From positions 3,658,001-3,722,000 of the forward strand of contig NZ_CP011132.1 in assembly GCF_000981805.1 (NCBI RefSeq): a DNA stretch of 64,000 bases, in the 5' to 3' direction. The DNA is from Citrobacter amalonaticus Y19 (GTDB taxonomy: Bacteria > Pseudomonadota > Gammaproteobacteria > Enterobacterales > Enterobacteriaceae). Shown here piece after piece: positions 25,088 to 33,005 of the stretch (position 1 is the stretch's first letter; each line of letters opens with the position of its first letter). The notes under the pieces are model-generated. The model had not been told where the DNA came from, ran no database searches, and saw only the letters and a list, made by a program, of their open reading frames with translations. A program made the position numbers and the translations under genes.

Positions 25088-25954
25088 ATGAGAGGGAGTA
25101 AATCCATACGTCTGCTGTTATTAACCTGCTATAGCGCAATTATTTTTCCGGCCGGAGCGCATAGCTATCTGTCTGATAAGGCTGTCGCCACCGCGCCGGA
25201 ATTAACCTTTGCCACCTGGAATATAATGGCATCGAGGTTAAACAAAACGTCCAGTCTGGCGGCAGCTATCCCGTCTCTGCACAGCGATATTATCGCGTTG
25301 CAGGAAGTGGATTTTAATACACAACGATCCGCAAAAAATGCAGGTGAAAGCCAACCCATAGACCAGGCAGCCTTGCTCGCCAAAGCGGGAAATATGCATT
25401 ACGCTGAGTGTAAATCTATCGATTTTGAAGGTGGACAATACGGCACCGCATTACTGTCGCGATGGAAAATAGACAAAACCGAGCAAATCAAACTCAGTAG
25501 CGCTGAAGGGAAAGAGCAACGTACCGCCTGCGTTAACTACATCACAGTTCCTGGCATGCCGGCACAGCTTGCCGTTATTATCACTCATCCGGATCAGGAT
25601 CGTGACAATACACTGCGTCTGGCACAGGTGCGGGAACTGATGGCGCTGGTAGACAACACGGGGAAAAATGCCATTCCTGTCTTACTGGGGGATTTAAATC
25701 TGGTCCCTTCTTCACCGGAATATCGGGAATTAACCTATCAAATGAATGATACGCTATCCCCCGAAGGTAACTTTACTTATCCCGCCTGGAATCCAAATCG
25801 TCGCATCGATTATGTGCTGACATCAACGGCTCAGAAATGGGATGTTTTGCAAAGAAACGTTCCTGAAGCCGATAAGCCCTGGAATAATATTAACTGGGGA
25901 CAGCTTTCAGATCATCTGCCTCTGGCCATTCGCCTGAAATTAAATCATCTGTAG
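25088..25954 (+). CDS. Secreted endonuclease/exonuclease/phosphatase-fold enzyme
   Basis: This 288-residue precursor begins with a signal peptide (about residues 1-25). It contains the catalytic motifs of the metal-dependent EEP fold: TWN (Asn45), ALQEVD (Glu73), YGTALLSR near 118, THPDQD (His167), GDLN (Asp202/Asn204), RRIDYV (Asp241) and SDH (Asp275/His276). All key residues are present, so it should be active on phosphodiesters: nucleic acid, phosphoinositide or sphingomyelin. CdtB-type toxins share this fold, but specific CdtB motifs are not evident. I use the second of two nearby ATGs because GAGAGG is better spaced for it. It faces the GDPD/B-subunit operon tail to tail. Confidence 0.8.
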   Translation: MRGSKSIRLLLLTCYSAIIFPAGAHSYLSDKAVATAPELTFATWNIMASRLNKTSSLAAAIPSLHSDIIALQEVDFNTQRSAKNAGESQPIDQAALLAKAGNMHYAECKSIDFEGGQYGTALLSRWKIDKTEQIKLSSAEGKEQRTACVNYITVPGMPAQLAVIITHPDQDRDNTLRLAQVRELMALVDNTGKNAIPVLLGDLNLVPSSPEYRELTYQMNDTLSPEGNFTYPAWNPNRRIDYVLTSTAQKWDVLQRNVPEADKPWNNINWGQLSDHLPLAIRLKLNHL

Positions 25955-25989
25955 AAAACTACCCCGATGTCACCATCGGGGTATCACAA

Positions 25990-26358
25990 TTAAAACGATA
26001 ACCCATACAAGAAACCAGTACTGTTATCCACGCAGGCACTCACCTTTTTCCCCAGGGTATAGGCAGTAAAGGCCACTTTGGCAATATCAGTTCCATCGCC
26101 CTGATAACTTGACCACTGGTCATGTTCACTAAGAACAGTCATATAATAGGTATTATTGATTCTGACATTCACATTGGAATTTATAGTTGCCCCATCATAA
26201 ATCACGCTACTGACATATTTATCAAGCGTTGCATCAGCAATATATTCGGTTGCCTTACCGCTTTTAGTACATTGGGTCGCTAAATCACTTGCGTTATTTG
26301 CCGCCAGCGTTGTCAATGGCAGAGATAAAACGACCAGCAACAGAGCTAATTTTTTCAT
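25990..26358 (-). CDS. Small secreted protein resembling an AB5-toxin B subunit
   Basis: This 122-residue precursor has a classical signal peptide (cleavage after TLA, residues 1-19) and exactly two cysteines in the mature part (Cys30, Cys109), which could form one disulfide. The C-terminal half reads as a helix then strands (AKVAFTAYTLGKKVSACV, then GFLYGLSF). This resembles the core of SubB/PltB-type pentamer subunits, where a helix of AxxxYxxG type is followed by a strand and a closing GLS motif. Likeness is by eye only. The gene follows the GDPD gene by 15 bases with GGAG before the ATG, as in A-then-B toxin operons. It could also be an unrelated small periplasmic protein. Confidence 0.5.
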   Translation of the reverse strand: MKKLALLLVVLSLPLTTLAANNASDLATQCTKSGKATEYIADATLDKYVSSVIYDGATINSNVNVRINNTYYMTVLSEHDQWSSYQGDGTDIAKVAFTAYTLGKKVSACVDNSTGFLYGLSF

Positions 26359-26373
26359 GATATTCTCCATATA

Positions 26374-27663
26374 TTAAAATACTGCGGTAAGATAAACCGG
26401 CAAAACGTTGATTCCGGATACAGTGCCAAATGAAGGTGAATCTGTAATAAAACCTTTGGTATTAAACTCATTCAGCATATTTTCTGGTTTATCGGAGGTC
26501 ACAACTCTGAATGCAGGCATCGCGGTATTATTTCCCACGACATAAGACGGATCGCCACGTTCATCTTTGCTGTCTTTTTTATCCTGCCAGGTGGAGAGCA
26601 AATCGGCAAGCCGATAACAACACCGCCCGGTGGTTCCATCATAGATGGCATAGCTCGCTTTCACGTAGATTGAATCATCATAAACATCTTCCATAGCCGC
26701 GACCGGATTTATTGCCGGATTTGCCAGAAGGAGATCGGGTACAGCATTAAAGATCCCGGTTACGGCTTTGCCTGCCGCCTGGTTGTATAGATCCTGCAAG
26801 ATACCCCCCTGCGTTTTCAGGCCAATTTCTACTCCGGAAAGTGTGGTGTTTTCGGGCGACATCCAGCTACTGAGTGACTGAGTGATATCTATCCCTTTCT
26901 GTGAGAAATCCTTATAAGTATTCGATTTGTAAGATGGCATAGAGTAAAAACAACAGGGAACCTGTTGATCCGAGAATACCTTCTGCCAGTCGCTGTAAAA
27001 CGGGAAATAATTTACGTTAAATTTGAAAACAGTGAAATCTTTGGCATGTAGCTGTTTGCCATTCCCCTGCCCATGATAGAAATCCCTGGTGTCTTCATTA
27101 ATCATTTTGAGTAATAATGGCACTGATTTCGGTTCTTTAATTTCCAGAAACACAGTTAGATTTAAATAATTATTGTAATAAAAATCATAGAAATCTTTGA
27201 CAGACAGTAGTCGATAACTTGTTGGTTTATCTCCGGGGTGATGAAGAAGATATAACTCTTTGACAGTGTTATAGGGCATATCAGAGATTTTTGGATTATA
27301 CCCTTCCCCTGTAAAGGGATCGAATCGCTTCTCTCCCTCAGGGGCGTAGCTATAAATATCGGTTAAACGCCCCAGTCCTGCATCATGAAATAATACCGGA
27401 ACCTGATCTTTCGTCAGTCGAACATCCGTCTCAATCACCGCCGTCCCGGTAATATTTGATCGAATGAATGCGACTTCCGAATTTTCGGGAAAACCCGGCT
27501 CCCAGCTTCCCCGATGAATAACCACTACCGGAGTCGATTGTGAAACATCCTGCATGGTTGAGATAACGCGCGGTGGGTCATATTTAGTTGGATAAGCGCA
27601 CCAACCCAGTGGATTATAAAATAACAACACCATTACTGATAAAAAACGGGTAGAAATATCCAT
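26374..27663 (-). CDS. Secreted glycerophosphodiester phosphodiesterase (GDPD)-domain protein
   Basis: This 429-residue precursor has a signal peptide (about residues 1-23). Its GDPD motifs are HRG (His50, Arg51), PENS (Glu60, Asn61), IETDVRLTKDQVPVLFHD with Glu78/Asp80 and His93/Asp94, and FLEIKEP further on. These match the metal-binding and catalytic residues of the family, which hydrolyses glycerophosphodiesters; spider and bacterial sphingomyelinase D are relatives. Two paired cysteines (PCC near 232, RCC near 345) suggest disulfides in an exported enzyme. At 429 residues it is longer than simple GlpQ enzymes. It is first in an operon with the B-subunit-like gene. Confidence 0.78.
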   Translation of the reverse strand: MDISTRFLSVMVLLFYNPLGWCAYPTKYDPPRVISTMQDVSQSTPVVVIHRGSWEPGFPENSEVAFIRSNITGTAVIETDVRLTKDQVPVLFHDAGLGRLTDIYSYAPEGEKRFDPFTGEGYNPKISDMPYNTVKELYLLHHPGDKPTSYRLLSVKDFYDFYYNNYLNLTVFLEIKEPKSVPLLLKMINEDTRDFYHGQGNGKQLHAKDFTVFKFNVNYFPFYSDWQKVFSDQQVPCCFYSMPSYKSNTYKDFSQKGIDITQSLSSWMSPENTTLSGVEIGLKTQGGILQDLYNQAAGKAVTGIFNAVPDLLLANPAINPVAAMEDVYDDSIYVKASYAIYDGTTGRCCYRLADLLSTWQDKKDSKDERGDPSYVVGNNTAMPAFRVVTSDKPENMLNEFNTKGFITDSPSFGTVSGINVLPVYLTAVF

Positions 27664-27984
27664 AGCTGTGTTCCTCTGAGTCAGCTAATATATGATGATA
27701 CTTTCTACAACTTTTGCCTGATCTTTATAGGGTTAATAAACAATTAGTAATGAGAGGGCCGTCACACAAGTATAGAGTTTTCTTTTTATTTAATGTCGCA
27801 CCATGTCATTGTGTATTAATTAGTGAATAAGCATTAATAGTTCATTAAAATATTCATTTCTGTGAATGAAAAACATGAGCAAACTAAAATCTGGAATGTT
27901 TTAATTTGCTCATTCAATTGTATGCAGCGTCAGGCAAAACTTTTGCGTTATACCGGAGCTACATTGGTATACCATGGAGGTCTG
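27664..27984. promoter_or_regulatory. AT-rich gap with divergent promoter and end of cargo island 2
   Basis: The sequence holds the promoter side of the GDPD operon (reading left) and the leader of the PFL_4710 gene (reading right, GGAGG at 27976-27980). A short inverted repeat TTCATT...AATGAA lies near 27853-27870. AT content falls sharply near 27900, marking the return to ICE backbone. In related ICEs a PFL_4709 (TIGR03757) gene precedes PFL_4710; I find no full copy here. Confidence 0.5.
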
Positions 27985-28914
27985 ATGTCCGGGCGCATTC
28001 TATTTCCCTTTCTACTGTGCGTATTCAGTTTCGCACATGCTATCTCGACGCCTGAAATCGCCGCTTCCGCTCTGTCGCCGGAGTGCGTGAAGTATCGGGT
28101 GGTCGGCATCTGCTACTGGTTATACTGCACGCCGTTCGGCTGTTCAGTTCGAACGTCAGTAAAAGTGCGCCATTACCGCCCGGACCTGGTGGTGTCAGCC
28201 TACAGCATCACCGGGAAAAATCCGTGGATGGAGATGTCACCGCTAAGTTCACCACTGCCCGGGATTGCTGAACAGGGTGGCGATACCAATCCTCGTGCCG
28301 TCGGCCAGCACAGCAAAGTACGCTTTAAAAATGCTGATGCTATCGGATTTCCTGCCGGTGATGCGCTGGCGAATTTCTTCGCTCAGTTCGGCTACGTCTG
28401 CGCCCCGTCGTCACAACCTTTTCTTCCCTATTTTCTCAGCACACTGGATGCACTCGCCTGGCGAAGCGGTGTGCCGGAGATGTTGTACCCGGAAGCACTG
28501 ACTCCAGGGCTGCGTGAAGTCAGTAAAGATGGCGATATGTGGGGCAATATTTACCCACGAGCCGGTGCGCTTAGCCAGACGCACGACTACAAGGCCGGTG
28601 CCGTCATCGCCCAGCGAACGGCTGACCTGGTGACACGTAGCGGCCAATCGCACGTCTATATTCCATTGACTAAATCAGCACATGATGGCTACTGGCCGCC
28701 AGATCCAGTGATCGAAGGCGACAGCAATAACCATCAGTGGCAAATGCTCGCACCAAAAAAATCCACCTCCTGCGCCATCTTCCCGGACGGCACTGCCACC
28801 GACACTTACGCCGATAAGTTGTCAGAAGATGGCGCATATGTCTGGACCCTCTGGCGACCCTATAAATGCTGTCCGCGTCGCGGACAGACCTTTCTCGGCA
28901 GCAGCGGAGGTTAA
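27985..28914 (+). CDS. ICE protein of the PFL_4710 family (TIGR03756, TraU-like)
   Basis: This 309-residue exported protein has a signal peptide (about residues 1-19), then a cysteine-rich domain with YRVVGICYWLYCTPFGCSV at about residues 35-53. These features resemble TraU-type periplasmic pilus-assembly proteins of F-like systems. The start after GGAGG was preferred over an upstream frame that has no ribosome site. It leads the second half of the transfer operon after cargo island 2. Confidence 0.85.
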   Translation: MSGRILFPFLLCVFSFAHAISTPEIAASALSPECVKYRVVGICYWLYCTPFGCSVRTSVKVRHYRPDLVVSAYSITGKNPWMEMSPLSSPLPGIAEQGGDTNPRAVGQHSKVRFKNADAIGFPAGDALANFFAQFGYVCAPSSQPFLPYFLSTLDALAWRSGVPEMLYPEALTPGLREVSKDGDMWGNIYPRAGALSQTHDYKAGAVIAQRTADLVTRSGQSHVYIPLTKSAHDGYWPPDPVIEGDSNNHQWQMLAPKKSTSCAIFPDGTATDTYADKLSEDGAYVWTLWRPYKCCPRRGQTFLGSSGG

Positions 28915-28916
28915 TA

Positions 28917-30284
28917 ATGCGCCCGGCATTCTGTCTTTTGTTTGTCACTTTTCTGGCCCCGGCGGCTGACAACTATCAATACAAGCAACAGGGGGCGATC
29001 AGCGACTGGATGTATTATCGCATCGGCGGTGGCGCAGCCATTCCCCCTTCGGCCACCCGCCGTAACACCTTCCCACTCACAGCAGGCGTAAGCTGGAACA
29101 GCGATATGATGTGCGGCAATTTCGATATCGATACCACAGTGCGTAACCAGCTTAATGGCGTCACCGACGGCTTTCAGCAACTAATGGGCGAAGTTATCGA
29201 AAGCGCGACCAGCGCAGTCGCCAGTCTGCCTGCAATGGTTATCCAGCGGGCCAATCCGCAACTCTATGACCTGCTGACCAACGGCGTGCTTCAGGGTCGG
29301 CTCGATTTCGATAAATCACTATTAAGCTGCCAGAAAATGGCTGAGAAGATGACCGATTATGCGATCGGCCCAGCCTGGACGCAGAGCGCTCAGGCGGAGA
29401 ACTATCAGGGAATTGCGGCCAGTGAAAAAGACGCAGTTCGCGCCGACCAGAGAGCCGCCGAAGAAGCGGCAGAAAAAGGTAAGCGCTGGGTCGGCGGCGA
29501 ACATCGCGGCGGCAAAGGCCAGCCGCCGATCAAACTGGTGCGTGATACGACAGTCGCTGGCTACAACCTGCTCAATAATCGCAGTGCGACCAGCACCAGT
29601 GCCGTCTCAGGCGATGACTGCCAGGGAGAGTTGTGTCAGGTATGGAGTAAACCCGAGGACGCAGCGCAGTGGCTGACGCGAGTGGTCGGCGAGCAGACGA
29701 TCAATGTTGCCCCGGATAACGATCAATCCGGCGAGCAGAATCAGCAAAGCGGTGCTCAGTCTGGCGTTGGGCTGACTCCCCTGATTCAGGAAGAGCAGGA
29801 GAAGATTCAGCCGTTAATCATTGATATGGTCAACCGCAATCAGCCAGTTAACGACGATACTCTGGCACAGGCCAGCGGCGGCGCACTGCGGCTGACACGC
29901 GGGGTGATCGAGGCATTACGCGATGATCCTGATTCAGCCGTGCTCATCCAGCGACTCTCCGGCGAGCTGGCACTCTCACGCGTAATGGAACAGGCGCTGA
30001 TGGCCCGGCGCACACTGCTGGCTGGAATGCGTGAACCCAATATCTCCGCCGAAAAAGAGGCGCAGTCTGCACTGAACCAGACAACCGCGCAACTCGACCA
30101 GGAACTGTCGCAGCTTAAGCTGGAACTGGATATGCGCCAGGCACTGGCAGATAACGCCGCACTCACCATCCTCGAACGCCAAACTATGCGGGCGAAAACC
30201 AAAGGTCAGGCCGTCGGCGTAGAGGACGATACCGACAAACGTGTGGACGATCTGAATAAACCCGCGAGTGGAGAGACGCAATGA
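28917..30284 (+). CDS. ICE protein of the PFL_4711 family (TIGR03755, TraH-like)
   Basis: This 455-residue exported protein has a signal peptide (about residues 1-17), the family block SDWMYYRIGGG near residue 25 and MCGNFDID near 63, a Gln/Ser-rich middle, and a long helical C-terminal part with repeated Gln/Leu heptads. By position and size it is the TraH-like pilus assembly factor. It follows the PFL_4710 gene by two bases and overlaps the next gene (ATGA). Confidence 0.85.
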   Translation: MRPAFCLLFVTFLAPAADNYQYKQQGAISDWMYYRIGGGAAIPPSATRRNTFPLTAGVSWNSDMMCGNFDIDTTVRNQLNGVTDGFQQLMGEVIESATSAVASLPAMVIQRANPQLYDLLTNGVLQGRLDFDKSLLSCQKMAEKMTDYAIGPAWTQSAQAENYQGIAASEKDAVRADQRAAEEAAEKGKRWVGGEHRGGKGQPPIKLVRDTTVAGYNLLNNRSATSTSAVSGDDCQGELCQVWSKPEDAAQWLTRVVGEQTINVAPDNDQSGEQNQQSGAQSGVGLTPLIQEEQEKIQPLIIDMVNRNQPVNDDTLAQASGGALRLTRGVIEALRDDPDSAVLIQRLSGELALSRVMEQALMARRTLLAGMREPNISAEKEAQSALNQTTAQLDQELSQLKLELDMRQALADNAALTILERQTMRAKTKGQAVGVEDDTDKRVDDLNKPASGETQ

Positions 30285-30538
30285 AGCGGTTGATACTTTC
30301 CTGCCTGATGCTGATAACCTGCCTGGCGGCAGTATTTTGCTGCTCAAAAAGTAATGCACCGGGGGTTTACCACAGCGAGCTACTCCTCTGGCGCATGATG
30401 CTTTATGGACTGACCTGTGCTGTGGGCTGGCACCTGCACCAACGCTTTCCATTACAGCGCCCGACGATCCGCCGTATCGCGCTGGTATTTATGGTACTGG
30501 TTTTACTCAATGAGATCGTCCCGGAGGTTTCCCAGTGA
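30281..30538 (+). CDS. Small membrane protein of the transfer operon
   Basis: This 85-residue protein has hydrophobic stretches at about residues 4-20, 32-48 and 62-79. Both ends overlap neighbours (ATGA and GTGA), so it is part of the operon. Proteins of similar size lie at this spot in related ICEs. No function can be given from the sequence. Confidence 0.68.
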   Translation: MKRLILSCLMLITCLAAVFCCSKSNAPGVYHSELLLWRMMLYGLTCAVGWHLHQRFPLQRPTIRRIALVFMVLVLLNEIVPEVSQ

Positions 30539-32016
30539 CCACCAACAGCTACCTGGAGTATTTTCTGACGCTACTTGCCTGGGTCGTCAATAACGGGCTG
30601 TGGGCTGCAATCAGCGACACCGGACTGTTCGCACTGCCGCTGCTGATTAAGCTGCTGGCACTGTGGCTACAGGCGAGAAGCCAGGGAGCCGATGAAGGCA
30701 ACAAAGCAGCGCTGTCCCTGGTATGGACCGAGCACCTCATGTATACCTCACTGCTGGTGATTATGTTCACCTGCATGCCGCTACTGAATATCGATCTCGA
30801 TACCATCAAATACGATAACACGCGCTCGAAACAGTGCGGCTGGTCGGTGCCGCAGCCTGCCGACACTGGCTACCAGCCGATCATTAACGAGCTGGGCGGC
30901 AAAACTGCTGCTGTTCCGGTCTGGTGGTATTTCATTCATGTCATAAGCAAAGGCATCACCAGCGCGACAGTCGCTACCTTACCCTGCCAGCCCGATCTAC
31001 GACAGATCCGCTTTGAGGTTCAACATACCCGGATTAAAGATCCAGCGCTGGCCCAGGAACTGCGGGATTTTGTCGAGGAATGTTACGCCCCGGCCCGCGC
31101 CCGCCTGAAATTCCGCGCTGGAGAAATGGATGATACGACCAGTGATGATACTGCCTGGGTCGGATCATCTTACCTTCTCAATACACTTGGTTATTACGAT
31201 ACAGACCATGCGGTTGCTCCGCACAGTGACTGGCCGTACAACGCCTCCCGCGACGCTGGACTTGCCGACACGGGCGCGGGAGGTTATCCCACCTGTAAAC
31301 AGTGGTGGTCTGACGACACCATCGGGCTGAAGGCACGGCTCCTACAACTCCCGGCGCCGGATATCTGGACGGCATTTCAAAAAATCGGCCAGCCACAGGC
31401 GACCTACGAAGAAGCAGTTCTGCGCTCGCTGGTTAGCGAACGCAACATGCAGGTCTCACAGAATGGGCGTGTTTATCCCGGCTATGGTGGCAATGTCGAT
31501 GGCACGCTAACCAATGCTGCTACCCGGCTGGCATCCAGCGCCGGAAATATTCTCGGCAGCATAGTGGCATTCCCGGCATTCGACAGCGTGCGTCAGGCGC
31601 TACCGATGGTGCAGGCGCTGCTGCAAATGGCGCTGGTGATCTGCATTCCGCTGGTCACGCTCTGCTCAGCATGGGATGTAAAAGCGGTGATGACCCTAAC
31701 GTTTGTGCAGTTCGCTCTGTTTTTTATGACCTTCTGGTGGGAGCTAGCTCGGTGGCTTGATAGCTGGCTGCTGGATGTGCTCTACAACAGCGATACCCAC
31801 AGTAGCTGGAATCTGGCCGGGATCCAGAATACTCAGGATGATGTAATTATTAACCTGGTGATGGGGTCAATGTTTCTGGTGCTACCAACGTTCTGGCTGG
31901 GGGCAATGACGTGGGCTGGAGTTCGGATTGGCATGGTGGTGAACGGAGCGCTGGCAGGCGGGGTTAAGGTGGCGCAGGATGGTGGGGGGAAGGCTGGGGG
32001 GATAATTGGGAGGTAA
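30535..32016 (+). CDS. TraG N-terminal-like conjugation protein
   Basis: This 493-residue protein starts with GTG in the previous stop. Several membrane segments lie near the N-terminus (about residues 5-50 and 70-90) and again at about 355-400 and 425-475, separated by a large periplasmic region. It matches the TraG-N-domain proteins of ICEs (SYLEYFLTLLAWVVNNGLWA at the start). In F-like systems TraG acts in pilus assembly and mating-pair stabilisation. It closes the transfer operon; the sequence becomes AT-rich within 50 bases of its stop. Confidence 0.85.
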   Translation: MTTNSYLEYFLTLLAWVVNNGLWAAISDTGLFALPLLIKLLALWLQARSQGADEGNKAALSLVWTEHLMYTSLLVIMFTCMPLLNIDLDTIKYDNTRSKQCGWSVPQPADTGYQPIINELGGKTAAVPVWWYFIHVISKGITSATVATLPCQPDLRQIRFEVQHTRIKDPALAQELRDFVEECYAPARARLKFRAGEMDDTTSDDTAWVGSSYLLNTLGYYDTDHAVAPHSDWPYNASRDAGLADTGAGGYPTCKQWWSDDTIGLKARLLQLPAPDIWTAFQKIGQPQATYEEAVLRSLVSERNMQVSQNGRVYPGYGGNVDGTLTNAATRLASSAGNILGSIVAFPAFDSVRQALPMVQALLQMALVICIPLVTLCSAWDVKAVMTLTFVQFALFFMTFWWELARWLDSWLLDVLYNSDTHSSWNLAGIQNTQDDVIINLVMGSMFLVLPTFWLGAMTWAGVRIGMVVNGALAGGVKVAQDGGGKAGGIIGR

Positions 32017-32187
32017 TTTACCCGCTAAATAGAAAATCCAACATGTAAATATGAAATCAAAAATTATTCATAAAATAAATATTTACACGTATTGGTTCAA
32101 TGCCAATTGAAAACTATTTATTTAACATTTCACGATCTATAATGCACGCAAATCTAACTTAAACACCATGGAAATTGAGTTATTAAA

Positions 32188-32946
32188 ATGCAACAGTTAA
32201 ATAATTACGCAGATAATAGGCTGGTGAGCGGTTGTGTATATTGTGGTGGTATTCCAGAAACAAGAGAGCATGTTCCATCTAAAGTATTCCTAGATGCACC
32301 GCTTCCTGAAAATCTACCGGTAGTAGGAGCTTGCAGGAAATGTAACAACGATTTTTCTTCAGATGAGGAATATGTTGCATGCCTTCTTGAGGCCGCCATA
32401 GCAGGAAGTGCATCTCCCTCAGATATACGAAGAGAGAAAGTTTCTGGAATTTTAGAACGAACACCAAAACTTCAAAAAAAGTTAGAATCGGCGAAATACA
32501 TAAAAGATGGAGAAACCTATTTCTCAGTTGAGGGTGAAAGGATAAAAAGAATCATAATAAAACTAGCACAAGGACATGCCGCTTACGAATTGAGTTTAAT
32601 ATGCAAAAATGAACCTAGCTCAGTTTGGTGGCATCCTATATCCTTAATGGATAAGGAATTACTAGATGATTTTGAATCAGACCGTTTTGCTTATCTTCTC
32701 AGTGAACTTGGCAGTAGAAATTCTCAAAGAATACTTGTTGTAGATACTAAAATGGTTTCTCAAGAAAATAAAGAGCTACATATTCCTATTTTCATTAATC
32801 CTTGGATAGATGTACAAGAAGGACGATATCGATACTTTGTAGATGACTCATCAGGTGATATCGTAGTAAGATTTGTTATAGGTGAATATCTGGCATGTGA
32901 GGTTATATGGCCAGACAACACAAACACATCAGAAATGTTAATATAA
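32188..32946 (+). CDS. HNH-endonuclease-like zinc protein
   Basis: This 252-residue protein opens with a zinc-finger/HNH-like pattern: CVYCGG (Cys16, Cys19), REHVPSK (His28) and CRKCNN (Cys49, Cys52, Asn54). This matches HNH nuclease layouts in which paired CxxC motifs frame the catalytic His. The rest is a globular domain of unknown class. The gene is very AT-rich and stands alone, opposite and convergent to the methyltransferase/ATPase operon. It could be the nuclease partner of that operon or an independent cargo gene. Activity is inferred. Confidence 0.6.
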   Translation: MQQLNNYADNRLVSGCVYCGGIPETREHVPSKVFLDAPLPENLPVVGACRKCNNDFSSDEEYVACLLEAAIAGSASPSDIRREKVSGILERTPKLQKKLESAKYIKDGETYFSVEGERIKRIIIKLAQGHAAYELSLICKNEPSSVWWHPISLMDKELLDDFESDRFAYLLSELGSRNSQRILVVDTKMVSQENKELHIPIFINPWIDVQEGRYRYFVDDSSGDIVVRFVIGEYLACEVIWPDNTNTSEMLI

Positions 32947-33005
32947 TTTGCTTATAAAAAAGAGTGTGATGAATATCAAACCCATCACACTCACTAGTAA
33001 TCAAA

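Noticed and set aside
25088..25954. Possible CdtB subunit of a cytolethal distending toxin
   Set aside because: It shares the general EEP catalytic residues, but the CdtB-specific start motif and neighbours CdtA/CdtC or PltA are not present, so only the fold-level call is kept.
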